Of a stretch of 64,000 bases of DNA, positions 11,106 through 20,209 are shown piece by piece (position 1 is the stretch's first letter; each line of letters opens with the position of its first letter). The position numbers and the translations under genes were made by a program. The DNA comes from Manis javanica (lineage: Eukaryota; Chordata; Mammalia; Pholidota; Manidae), in NCBI RefSeq assembly GCF_040802235.1, contig NC_133170.1:45083501-45147500 (forward strand). The letters run 5' to 3'. The notes under the pieces are model-generated. The model was not told the DNA's origin. It worked only from the letters and a program-made list of their open reading frames with translations, and did not search any database.

Positions 11106-12029
11106 ATGAAAAGGCAAAACTACAGGCAGACAAAGATCACAGAGACAACACCTGAGAAGGAGACAGACCTAACTAGTCTTCCTGAAAAAGAATTCAAAAT
11201 AAAAATCATGAACATGCTGACAGAGATGCAGAGAAAAATGCAAGAGCAATGGGATGAGATGCAGAGAAAAATGCAAGAGCAGTGGGATGAGATGCAGAGA
11301 AAAATGCAAGAGCAGTGGGATGAAGTCCGGAAGGAGATCACAGATGTCAGGAAAGAGATCACAGAAGTGAAACAATCTCTGGAAGGATTTATAAGCAGAA
11401 TGGATAAGATGCAAGAGGCCATTGAAGGAATAGAAGCCAGAGAACAGGAACGTATAGAAGCTGACATAGAGAGAGATAAAAGGATCTCCAGGAATGAAAC
11501 AACACTAAGAGAAATATGTGACCAATACAAAAGGAAAAACATTCGTATTATAGGGATACCAGAAGAGGTAGAAAGAGGAAAAGGGATAGAAAGTGTCTTT
11601 GAAGAAATAATTGCTGAAAACTTCCCCAAACTGGGGGAGGAAATAATCGAACAGACCATGGAATTATACAGAACCCCCAACAGAAAGGATCCAAGGAGGA
11701 CAACACCAAGACACATAATAATTAAAATGGCAAAGATCAAGGACAAGGAAAGAGTTTTAAAGGCAGCTAGAGAGAAAAAGGTCACCTATAAAGGAAAACC
11801 AATCAGGCTAACATCAGACTTCTCAACAGAAACCCTACAGGCCAGAAGAGAATGGCATGATATACTTAATGCAATGAAACAGAAGGGCCTTGAACCAAGG
11901 ATACTGTATCCAGCACGACTATCATTTAAATATGATGGTGGGATCAAACAATTCCCAGACAAGCAAAAGCTGAGGGAATTTGCTTCCCACAAACCACCTC
12001 TACAGGGCATCCTACAGGGACTGCTCTAG
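11106..12029 (+). CDS. L1 ORF1p, RNA-binding chaperone
   Basis: This 307-codon protein forms the trimeric nucleic-acid chaperone that coats L1 RNA. The ATG is in good context (A at -3). Residues 1-35 are a short basic/polar leader. About 35-130 is a coiled coil rich in M, Q, K and E, including three perfect 11-residue repeats of MQRKMQEQWDE (41-51, 52-62, 63-73) encoded by 33-bp units. The RRM begins near residue 145 (NIRIIGIP) and includes the HIIIKMAKIKDKERVLKAA strand-helix. The C-terminal domain contains ARREWHDIL and YPARLSF (Y268). It is somewhat shorter than human ORF1p (338 residues), mainly in the N-terminal half. There is no stop or frameshift. It is separated from ORF2 by 195 bp. 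Confidence 0.95.
   Translation: MKRQNYRQTKITETTPEKETDLTSLPEKEFKIKIMNMLTEMQRKMQEQWDEMQRKMQEQWDEMQRKMQEQWDEVRKEITDVRKEITEVKQSLEGFISRMDKMQEAIEGIEAREQERIEADIERDKRISRNETTLREICDQYKRKNIRIIGIPEEVERGKGIESVFEEIIAENFPKLGEEIIEQTMELYRTPNRKDPRRTTPRHIIIKMAKIKDKERVLKAAREKKVTYKGKPIRLTSDFSTETLQARREWHDILNAMKQKGLEPRILYPARLSFKYDGGIKQFPDKQKLREFASHKPPLQGILQGLL
11226..11324 (+). repeat. 33-bp x3 tandem repeat in ORF1 coiled coil
   Basis: Three head-to-tail units (11226, 11259, 11292) differ from each other by single bases (CAATGG/CAGTGG, GAG/GAA). Each adds 11 residues, a hendecad, so both reading frame and coiled-coil register are kept. Confidence 0.95.
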
Positions 12030-12224
12030 ATGGGAGCACCCCTAAAAAGAGCACAGAACAAAACACACAACATATGAAGAATGGAGGAGGAGGAATAAGA
12101 AGGGAGAGAAGAAAAGAATCTCCAGACAGTGTATATAACAGCTCAATAAGCGAGCTAAGTTAGGCAGTAAGATACTAAAGAAGCTAACCTTGAACCTTTG
12201 GTAACCACGAATCTAAAGCCTGCA

Positions 12225-15200
12225 ATGGCAATAAGTACATATCTTTCAATAGTCACCCTAAATGTAAATGGACTTAATGCACCAATCAAAAGACATAGAG
12301 TAATAGAATGGATAAAAAAGCAAGACCCATCTATATGCTGCTTACAAGAAACTCACCTTAAACCCAAAGATAAGCATAGACTAAAAGTCAAGGGATGGAA
12401 AAACATATTTCAGGCAAACAACAGTGAGAAGAAAGCAGGGGTTGCAGTACTAATATCAGACAAAATAGACTTCAAAACAAAGAAAGTAACAAGAGATAAA
12501 GAAGGCCACTACATAATGATAAAGGGCTTAGTCCAACAAGAGGATATAACCATTCTAAATATATATGCACCCAATACAGGAGCACCAGCATATGTGAAGC
12601 AAATACTAACAGAACTAAAGAGGGAAATAGACTGCAATGCATTCATTGTAGGAGACTTCAACACACCACTCACCCCAAAGGATAGATCCACCGGGCAGAA
12701 AATAAGTAAAGACACACAGGCACTGAACAACACACTAGAACAGATGGACCTAATAGACATCTATAGAACTTTACATCCAAAAGCAACAGGATATACATTC
12801 TTCTCAAGTGCACATGGAACATTCTCCAGAATAGACCACATACTAGCTCACAAAAAGAGCCTCAGTAAATTCCACAATATTGAAATTCTACCAACCAATT
12901 TTTCAGACCACAAAGGTATGAAAGTAGAAATAAATTCTACAAAGAAAACAAAAAGGCTCACAAACACATGGAGGCTTAACAACATGCTACTAAATAATCA
13001 ATGGATCAATGAACAAATCAAAATAGAGATCAAGGAATATATAGAAACAAATGACAACAACAACACTAAGCCCCAACTTCTGTGGGATGCAGCGAAAGCA
13101 GTCTTAAGAGGAAAGTATATAGCAATCCAGGCACACTTGAAGAAGGAAGAACAATCCCAAATGAATAGTCTAACATCACAATTATTAAAACTGGAAAAAG
13201 AAGAACAAATGAGGCCTAAAGTCAGCAGAAGGAGGGACATAATAAAGATCAGAGAAGAAATAAACAAAATTGAGAAGAATAAAACAATAGCAAAAATCAA
13301 CGAAACCAAGAGCTGGTTCTTTGAGAAAATAAACAAAATAGATAAGCCTCTAGCCCAACTTATTAAGAGAAAAAGAGAGTCAACACAAATCAACATAATC
13401 AGAAATGAGAATGGAAAAATCACGACAGACTCCACAGAAATACAAAGAATTATTAAAGACTACTATGAAAACCTATATGCCAACAAGCTGGAAAACCTAG
13501 AAGAAATGGACAACTTCCTAGAAAAATACAACCTTCCAAGACTGACCAAGGAAGAAACACAAAAGTTAAACAAACCAATTACAAGCAAAGAAATTGAAAC
13601 AGTAATCAAAAAACTACCCAAGAACAAAACCCCGGGGCCGGACGGATTTACCTCGGAATTTTATCAGACACACAGAGAAGACATAATACCCATTCTCCTT
13701 AAAGTGTTCCACAAAATAGAAGAAGAGGGAATACTCCCAAACTCATTCTATGAAGCCAACATCACCCTAATACCAAAACCAGGAAAAGACCCCACCAAAA
13801 AAGAAAATTACAGACCAATATCCCTGATGAATGTAGATGCAAAAATACTCAATAAAATATTAGCAAACAGAATTCAACAGTATATCAAAAGGATCATACA
13901 CCATGACCAAGTGGGGTTCATCCCAGGGATGCAAGGATGGTACAACATTCGAAAATCCATCAACATCATCCACCACATCAACAAAAAGAAAGACAAAAAC
14001 CACATGATCATCTCCATAGATGCTGAAAAAGCATTTGACAAAATTCAACATCCATTCATGATAAAAACTCTCAGCAAAATGGGAATAGAGGGCAAGTACC
14101 TCAACATAATAAAGGCCATATATGATAAAACCACAGCCAGCATTATACTGAACAGCGAGAAGCTGAAAGCATTTCCACTGAGATCGGGAACCAGACAGGG
14201 ATGCCCACTCTCCCCACTGTTATTTAACATAGTACTGGAGGTCCTAGCCACGGCAATCAGACAAAACAAAGAAATACAAGGAATCCAGATTGGTAAAGAA
14301 GAAGTTAAACTGTCACTATTTGCAGATGATATGATACTGTACATAAAAAACCCTAAAGACTCCACTCCAAAACTACTAGAACTGATATCGGAATACAGCA
14401 AAGTTGCAGGATACAAAATCAACACACAGAAATCTGTAGCTTTCCTATACACTAACAACGAATCAATAGAAAGAGAAATCAGGAAAACAATTCCATTCAC
14501 CATTGCATCAAAAAGAATAAAATACCTAGGAATAAACCTAACCAAGGAAGTGAAAGACTTATACTCTGAAAACTACAAGTCACTCTTAAGAGAAATTAAA
14601 GGGGACACTAATAAATGGAAACTCATCCCATGCTCATGGCTAGGAAGAATTAATATCGTCAAAATGGCCATCCTGCCGAAAGCAATATACAAATTTGATG
14701 CAATCCCTCTCAAATTACCAGCAACATTCTTCAATGAATTGGAACAAATAATTCAAAAATTCATATGGAAACACCAAAGACCCCGAATAGCCAAAGCAAT
14801 CCTGAAAAAGAAGAATAAAGTAGGGGGGATCTCACTCCCCAACTTCAAGCTCTACTACAAAGCCATAGTAATCAAGACAATTTGGTACTGGCACAAGAAC
14901 AGAGCCACAGACCAGTGGAACAGATTAGAGACCCCAGAAATTAACCCAAACATATATGGTCAATTAATATTTGATAAAGGAGCCATGGACATACAATGGC
15001 AAAATGACAGTCTCTTCAACAGATGGTGCTGGCAAAACTGGACAGCTACATGTAGGAGAATGAAACTGGACCATTGTCTAACCCCATATACAAAGGTAAA
15101 CTCAAAATGGATCAAAGACCTGAATGTAAGTCACGAAACCATTAAACTCTTGGAAAAAAACATAGGCAAAAACCTCTTAGACATAAACATGAGTGATCTC

Positions 15201-16040
15201 TTCTTGAACATATCTCCCCGGGCAAGGAAAACAACAGCAAAAATGAGCAAGTGGGACTACATTAAGCTGAAAAGCTTCTGTACAGCGAAAGACACCATCA
15301 ATAGAACAAAAAGGAACCCTACAGTATGGGAGAATATATTTGAAAATGACAGATCTGATAAAGGCTTGACGTCCAGAATATATAAAGAGCTCACACGCCT
15401 CAACAAACAAAAAACAAATAACCCAATTAAAAAATGGGCAGAGGAACTGAACAGACAGTTCTCCAAAAAAGAAATACAGATGGCCAAGAGACACATGAAA
15501 AGATGCTCCACATCGCTAATTATCAGAGAAATGCAAATTAAAACTACAATGAGGTATCACCTCACACCAGTAAGGATAGCTGCCATCCAAAAGACAAACA
15601 ACAACAAATGTTGGCGAGGCTGTGGAGAAAGGGGAACCCTCCTACACTGCTGGTGGGAATGTAAATTAGTTCAACCATTGTGGAAAGCAGTATGGAGGTG
15701 CATCAAAATGCTCAAAACAGACCTACCATTTGACCCAGGAATTCCACTCCTAGGAATTTACCCTAAGAACGCAGCAATCAAGTTTGAGAAAGACAGATGC
15801 ACTCCTATGTTTATCGCAGCACTATTTACAATAGCCAAGAATTGGAAGCAACCTAAATGTCCATCTGTAGATGAATGGATAAAGAAGATGTGGTACATAT
15901 ACACAATGGAATACTACTCAACCATAAGAAGTGGAAAAATCCAACCATTTGCAGCAACATGGATGGAGCTGGAGAGTATTATGCTCAGTGAAATAAGCCA
16001 AGCGGAGAAAGAGAAATACCAAATGATTTCACTCATCTGA
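12225..16040 (+). CDS. L1 ORF2p, endonuclease and reverse transcriptase
   Basis: This 1271-codon protein nicks target DNA and reverse-transcribes L1 RNA. I start at the ATG at 12225 (G at -3 and +4). The open frame extends upstream to a TTG at 12198, which is not a plausible start. With this start, landmarks fall one residue before human ORF2p: N13, E42 (QETH), D144 and N146 (GDFN), D228-H229 (SDHK). The reverse transcriptase FADD motif has its aspartates at 701-702, after the [13 protein letters not shown] block. The C-terminal Cys region is C1129, C1133, H1141, C1142, C1146. No stop or frameshift is present and the length is close to human (1275). With ORF1 also intact, the element has the coding capacity of a mobile L1. 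Activity itself is not shown. Confidence 0.95.
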   Translation: MAISTYLSIVTLNVNGLNAPIKRHRVIEWIKKQDPSICCLQETHLKPKDKHRLKVKGWKNIFQANNSEKKAGVAVLISDKIDFKTKKVTRDKEGHYIMIKGLVQQEDITILNIYAPNTGAPAYVKQILTELKREIDCNAFIVGDFNTPLTPKDRSTGQKISKDTQALNNTLEQMDLIDIYRTLHPKATGYTFFSSAHGTFSRIDHILAHKKSLSKFHNIEILPTNFSDHKGMKVEINSTKKTKRLTNTWRLNNMLLNNQWINEQIKIEIKEYIETNDNNNTKPQLLWDAAKAVLRGKYIAIQAHLKKEEQSQMNSLTSQLLKLEKEEQMRPKVSRRRDIIKIREEINKIEKNKTIAKINETKSWFFEKINKIDKPLAQLIKRKRESTQINIIRNENGKITTDSTEIQRIIKDYYENLYANKLENLEEMDNFLEKYNLPRLTKEETQKLNKPITSKEIETVIKKLPKNKTPGPDGFTSEFYQTHREDIIPILLKVFHKIEEEGILPNSFYEANITLIPKPGKDPTKKENYRPISLMNVDAKILNKILANRIQQYIKRIIHHDQVGFIPGMQGWYNIRKSINIIHHINKKKDKNHMIISIDAEKAFDKIQHPFMIKTLSKMGIEGKYLNIIKAIYDKTTASIILNSEKLKAFPLRSGTRQGCPLSPLLFNIVLEVLATAIRQNKEIQGIQIGKEEVKLSLFADDMILYIKNPKDSTPKLLELISEYSKVAGYKINTQKSVAFLYTNNESIEREIRKTIPFTIASKRIKYLGINLTKEVKDLYSENYKSLLREIKGDTNKWKLIPCSWLGRINIVKMAILPKAIYKFDAIPLKLPATFFNELEQIIQKFIWKHQRPRIAKAILKKKNKVGGISLPNFKLYYKAIVIKTIWYWHKNRATDQWNRLETPEINPNIYGQLIFDKGAMDIQWQNDSLFNRWCWQNWTATCRRMKLDHCLTPYTKVNSKWIKDLNVSHETIKLLEKNIGKNLLDINMSDLFLNISPRARKTTAKMSKWDYIKLKSFCTAKDTINRTKRNPTVWENIFENDRSDKGLTSRIYKELTRLNKQKTNNPIKKWAEELNRQFSKKEIQMAKRHMKRCSTSLIIREMQIKTTMRYHLTPVRIAAIQKTNNNKCWRGCGERGTLLHCWWECKLVQPLWKAVWRCIKMLKTDLPFDPGIPLLGIYPKNAAIKFEKDRCTPMFIAALFTIAKNWKQPKCPSVDEWIKKMWYIYTMEYYSTIRSGKIQPFAATWMELESIMLSEISQAEKEKYQMISLI

Positions 16041-16412
16041 GGAGTATAGGAACAAAGGAAAAACTGAAGGAACAAAACAGCAGCAGAATTACAGAACCCA
16101 AAAATGGACTAACAGGTACCAAAGGGAAAGGAACTGGGGAGGATGGGTGGGCAGGGAGGGATAAGGGGGGGGGAAGAAGAAGGGGGGTATTAAGATTAGC
16201 ATGCATGGGGGGGAGGGAGAAAGGGGAGGGTGGGCTGCACAACACAGAGAGGACAAGTAGTGACTCTACCACATTTTGCTAAGCTGATGGACAGTAACCG
16301 TAATGTGGTTGTTAAGGGGGACCTGATATAGGGGAGAGCATAGTAAACATAGTATTCTTCAGGTAAGTGTAGATTAAAAATTTAAAAAAAAAAAAGAAAG
16401 AAAGAAAGAAAA
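16041..16412 (+). other. L1 3'UTR with G-runs and first A-tract
   Basis: After the ORF2 stop come L1-type 3'UTR blocks. Two G-run clusters follow (about 16136-16190 and 16206-16233) that could form G-quadruplexes, as in other mammalian L1 3'UTRs. The L1 3' end proper, TGTAGATTAAAAATTTAAA, runs into an A-tract and (GAAA)n at about 16380-16412. Two other L1s in this window end in TTTAATAAAA or CTTAATAAAA at this place, giving AATAAA. Here that hexamer is lost. Confidence 0.8.
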
Positions 16413-16577
16413 GGGGGGTTACTCCTTAACAGGATAAAACTATTGGTAAATCAAAGATCAACGCATGCTTTAAATATCCTTAATGTTGATCACTTAAAGG
16501 GTGTCAGATGATCAGCTATGGAGGTACTCTTTTCTGATAATATTCCTTTCTCTTAATTAAAAAAAAAAAAAAAAAAA
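16413..16577 (+). other. unassigned segment ending in second A-tract
   Basis: About 145 bp between the L1 3' A-tract and a second pure A-run (about 16560-16577). It matches nothing else I recognised in the window. Being bounded on both sides by A-tracts, it looks like a first 3' transduction, with the later retroviral piece added behind it. Confidence 0.55.
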
Positions 16578-17895
16578 GCAGTTACTGTGTGCTGACCTCC
16601 AATGAGTTCTGCACAGTGGTATAGAGGGCATGTCAAAGTGTGGGCAAAGGGTCTGTTTGTTTCTAGGCAGAAGATCAAGGCCTAGCTTGGATACCCAGAA
16701 AATGAACTAAGATACGATATGAGGAGGAGCTTCCGGCATCAGCACTCTCTGGAGGACTCGTGCCGGGGGATGATCATCAAAAAGCCTCCACAGGGATCTG
16801 GACGATGCTGCGGTTGTGGCTGCATCCAGCCCACCGTCTCCTGGACTTGCCATAAGAAGGAGGAGGGAGATGTCTAGGCTGGCATGTGCATACAGTGAGA
16901 CAACGAATTTGACTGGATCTGTACTGTTGGAACTCAACCAGGAGTTGGGAGGGGTGCATGTTGTAGCACCCCAAAATCTCATGACTATAGACTATCTATG
17001 GTTAAAAGAACATATGGGATGTGAACAGATCCCAGAAATGGGCTGCTTTAATTTGTCTGATGGTTCAAGTACAGTTCGAAAATATCCATCATATCATAGA
17101 TAAATTTTCACAAATGCCTAGGGTGCCTAAATGGTTTTCTTGGCTTCACTGGAGATGGCTGGTAATTATAGATTTGCTTTGTTTATGTCACCGTATTCCT
17201 ATTATGTTAATATGTGTGTGCAAATTAGTTAGTAGTTTAAAACCTATACATACTTAAGGTACTCTACAAGAAGATACGTCAAAGAAATAATCAATCCTCT
17301 CATGTTTTCTTCCATATGCTACATCTATAGCTTTTCTTCTTCCTTCCTAATTACAAACCTTAAATAGAATTCGTGCCTCATATCGAATTTACCGAGTATC
17401 ATAATTCCTCCAGGTGGTAAAGATACCTCGAGACAAGTGCTGGGCATAGAAGCCACAGGGCATAAATCTGCAAAGAAGTTAAAAGCTAACCTTTGCAAAC
17501 AATATGGCTTCTCTCTCACTTACCAACTTTACATTTCCCTGTATGGCCCCGGAAGATGACTGGTTAGCCAGAGACGGGTAAGATTCCTCAAGGGAGGAAC
17601 AACCTAAGACAGGCACAGTCGCAGGGGGGCCATCAGGTGAGAATTTGGGGATCAACAGAGGTGAGGCTCAGAACCTCACCCCCCCTGCTTTGAGAGAAAT
17701 CTTCTGCATCCGTGGATGTCTTGCTGCCCTTGTCTAGCCTGGATTAATACTTAGTCCATAGGCACACACCTGATCATCTGATCATCTACATTTGCCTTCT
17801 TACAGCACTAAACTATGTTTTCTACCTTTATCTTGCATCTACCTACCACTTCAGCATTTTATTAAAAATAAAAATAATAATAATAATAGGAGAAA
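16578..17895 (+). pseudogene. endogenous retrovirus env (TM) remnant in L1 tail
   Basis: A decayed retroviral envelope segment. One frame (16816-17103) carries a stretch like the ectodomain of a gamma/D-type transmembrane subunit, including IDYLWLKEHMGCE. There a Cys, six residues later, is followed by Gly-Cys where such proteins usually have a Cys pair. The reading then continues in another frame (17021-17257) with a Trp-rich membrane-proximal stretch and a hydrophobic membrane-spanning run. The shift and the absence of the SU part make it non-functional. Sequence from about 17475 to 17895 is non-coding and ends in an A/T-rich (AATAAT)n and AGGAGAAA purine stretch that could be a polypurine tract before the LTR. 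Confidence 0.65.
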
Positions 17896-18017
17896 TGTGG
17901 GATCAACATATAAATCAAGTACAAAAATCAAATGAATATTCATATTTGACCTGATGGTTTATAGGTCATATTGCATGATCAAAACCGAAAGTTTCTGTGA
18001 TGAATGCCCTTGTACTG

Positions 18018-18074
18018 TTCACCATGTAAGAATTTATTCACTCTGTAAGAATTCGTTCACCATGTAAGAACTTG
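18018..18074 (+). repeat. 3 x 19-bp direct repeats in LTR U3
   Basis: TTCACCATGTAAGAATTTA, TTCACTCTGTAAGAATTCG and TTCACCATGTAAGAACTTG lie end to end. They are also present in the 42-kb copy. U3 tandem repeats are often enhancer elements. Any such role here is inference. Confidence 0.8.
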
Positions 18075-18194
18075 TTCGTTATGCTTCAGAAGATTGGAGA
18101 CTGACGAGAATTAGGCTTGAGATGGATTAATGATTGTACATTGAGCATTGACCCCCCTATACTGAATTTTATTGTTGTTAACAACCATTTGATC

Positions 18195-18200
18195 AATAAA
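18195..18200 (+). terminator. poly(A) signal used by the chimeric L1
   Basis: AATAAA ends 18 bases before the terminal A-run at 18219, so this signal defined the 3' end of the inserted RNA. The matching signal in the 42-kb copy is at 42486-42491. Confidence 0.85.
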
Positions 18201-18236
18201 TATGAGAGATGCCCTCTCAAAAAAAAAAAAAAAAAA

Positions 18237-18250
18237 AAATATCAAGTGAG
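18237..18250. repeat. right target-site duplication of the L1
   Basis: This exact copy of the left duplication is joined to the end of the poly(A) run, so its first A residues cannot be separated from the tail. Because it lies after the retroviral segment, that segment was part of the inserted RNA. Confidence 0.9.
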
Positions 18251-19351
18251 TTGGCTGAGATTTCTCACAGATAATTTGTGTTGAAGCCAGAAACCAGGCT
18301 TAGTGTTCTATGACCAATCTTGTGCCCAGATCCTTTGACCACAAGGCTTTTCCCCAATATCCAATACTTTCATACATTTTTTCCATTATCCTTTTAAAAA
18401 ATGGGTGTATTCTCATCAGATTCTTCTTGACTATTTCATGAAAGCTAAACTTTCCAGAATCTCAAGAACCTTACTTCTTTTCTGTCTCTAATCATGTTAG
18501 CTCACATACAATAGACACAAAGCATTTAATAGCCTGCTAGTTCTAGTTAGGTGCTTTGGTCCTATGCTGAAATTATACAATAATGTATTTTAAATTGACA
18601 AGTATCTAATAAAGCTGTTATTTTTGGCTAATGAAGTTCCTTATATGCTTACCATGCCTTAACCACACTATAACAACACTGTCTCTCAGTGGATTTACAT
18701 CTCACGAGATTTGGACAAATAGCTGAGTGACTTTTAAAAATGTCTTCTGGAATAAATGCAATCTAGAACCCCAATAAGGGGTTACTCTTTAGTTTGCTCA
18801 TTGTCTTCAATGCTGCTTTACCATATCCTGCTTATTACCTGGATTTGGAAAAGATTTAATAAGGGTTCAGCTTCTATACTCAAAGTTAGTACCTTGTAGA
18901 AAAATGATACAATTGCATTACCTAACTCAAAGCACTGGTATAATAATGTTATTAGAGGGAATAGTACTTTAATATCATATGCACTTGTCAACCTCTCCAG
19001 TGCCCTAAAGTGATTAAGATTCCCAAGTGTGAAATTAGAGTTTCACTTTTTAAAGTAAAACTGACCTGATCACTGAAAAGAGATAATAATGCCATGGCTT
19101 TTGGGAAGGTTGCTTTCTCTATCACTTTGCACAAATCTTAACCTTAGAACTGGTCACTGTAGAAGTACTTATTTTTAGTTACACTTTTCTGCTCACAAAC
19201 TATTTTAGTCCTCCTCTGTGGATATTACTTTTAGAGCTAACTTCTCAGTCATGAAAAGAACATGGCCCTATTTTCTATGGTCTTAGTAAACTTGATCAAA
19301 TGTTAAGAAACTCCACATGATCATACATATTAATCACAGATTTGACTTAAC
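18251..19351. other. intergenic, nothing recognised
   Basis: AT-rich sequence between two L1 insertions. No gene or confident repeat was recognised. Confidence 0.5.
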
Positions 19352-19362
19352 ATGTATTTTGG

Positions 19363-20198
19363 TACCATTTGACCCAGAATCTCACTCCTAGGGATATACC
19401 CAAAGAATACAACTTCTCAGATTCAAAAAGACATCTGCACTCCTATGTTTATCGCAGCACTTTTTACAATAGCCAAAAAATGGAAGCAACCTAAGTGTCC
19501 ATCTGTAGATGAATGGATAAAGAAGATATGCCCTCTTGTCATTGTTAGTGCAAGAATTGTTTGAACAAAATCATGACAGTGAATGTTTTACATACTGGTT
19601 GCTGTTGGTGTTCATTAAAAAGGAGGGTTTGTTTCTGGGGCATTTTTTCTTTCTATGATTTGCTTCAATAACTACAAAGGCTACTATCAATGGAATATTA
19701 TTCCATTGGAATATATACAATGGAATATTATTCAGCCATAAGAAAGAAACAAATCCTACTATTTGCAACAACATGGAAGGAGCTAGAGGGTATTATGCTC
19801 AGTGAAATAAGCCAGGCAGAGAAAGACAAGTACCAAATGACTTCCCTCATTTGTGGAGTATAACAATGAAGCAAAACTGAAGGAACAAAATAGCAGCAGA
19901 CTCACAGACTCCAAGAATCAACTAGTGGTTACCAAAGGGGAGGGGTGTGGGAGGGAGATAGGGATTGAGGGGTATTATGTTGGTACACATGGTGTGGGGG
20001 GTCATGGGAGAACAGTGTATCACAGAGAAGGTACATAGTGGATCTCTGGCAACTTGCTGCACTGATGAACAGTGACTGCATTGGGGTGTGGGTGGAGACT
20101 TGATAATATGGGTAAATGTAGTAACCACATTGTTTTTTCATGTGAAACCTTCAGAAGAGTGTGTATCAATCATACTTTAATAAAAAAAAATTTTTTAA
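19363..20198 (+). mobile_element. 5'-truncated L1 interrupted by an inverted duplication
   Basis: This copy holds the last part of ORF2 and the 3'UTR of an L1, from TACCATTTGACCC to TTTAATAAAAAAAAA. It is flanked by the duplication ATGTATTTTGG (19352-19362 and 20199-20209). L1 homology stops at about 19526 and resumes at about 19690-19710. The 163 bp between is an inverted copy of DNA from 20606-20768. The reading frame is broken and it codes for nothing intact. Confidence 0.85.
19527..19689. repeat. left arm of 163-bp inverted duplication
   Basis: This is the reverse complement of 20606-20768 over all 163 positions, with no gap and one mismatch that I could find (T versus C within the GGGGCAT(T/C)TTTTC block). 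It lies inside an L1 fragment, so it is the derived copy. Confidence 0.9.
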
Positions 20199-20209
20199 AT
20201 GTATTTTGG

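Larger units (their letters stand above)
17896..18218 (+). mobile_element. ERV 3' LTR fragment (U3-R) forming the L1 3' end
   Basis: It begins TGTGGGATC right after a purine-rich AGGAGAAA and ends about 18 bases past AATAAA, where the poly(A) starts. This is the U3-R arrangement expected of a transcript polyadenylated in a retroviral LTR. U5 is absent, as expected. U3 contains three 19-bp repeats (18018-18074). The same sequence recurs at 42187-42509. Confidence 0.65.
9474..18235 (+). mobile_element. full-length, structurally intact L1 with retroviral 3' tail
   Basis: This is a complete LINE-1 insertion. It is flanked by the target-site duplication AAATATCAAGTGAG (left 9460-9473, right 18237-18250), and a poly(A) run joins the right copy. 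In order it contains a GC-rich 5'UTR with tandem monomers (to 11105), ORF1 (11106-12029), a 195-bp gap, ORF2 (12225-16040), and a G-rich 3'UTR to about 16373. A-tracts follow at about 16380-16412 and 16560-16577, then retroviral env/LTR sequence to 18218 and the final poly(A). At about 8.8 kb it is clearly longer than a usual 6-7 kb mammalian L1 because of the tail. Both ORFs are open and the target-site duplication is perfect, so the insertion is young. It lies about 7 kb below the last coding exon of the ZNF385-type gene, in the opposite orientation. Confidence 0.95.

Noticed and set aside
11120..11785. 221-codon minus-strand frame opposite ORF1
   Set aside because: It is the reverse-strand shadow of ORF1. 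Its Ser/Leu/Ile-rich composition is what antisense reading of the coiled coil gives.
12198..12224. Start of L1 ORF2 at 12198
   Set aside because: The codon there is TTG. The first ATG is at 12225, in good context, and places the catalytic residues one position from the human numbering.
18018..18074. CRISPR-like repeat array
   Set aside because: The units abut without spacers, in a retroviral U3 of a mammalian genome.
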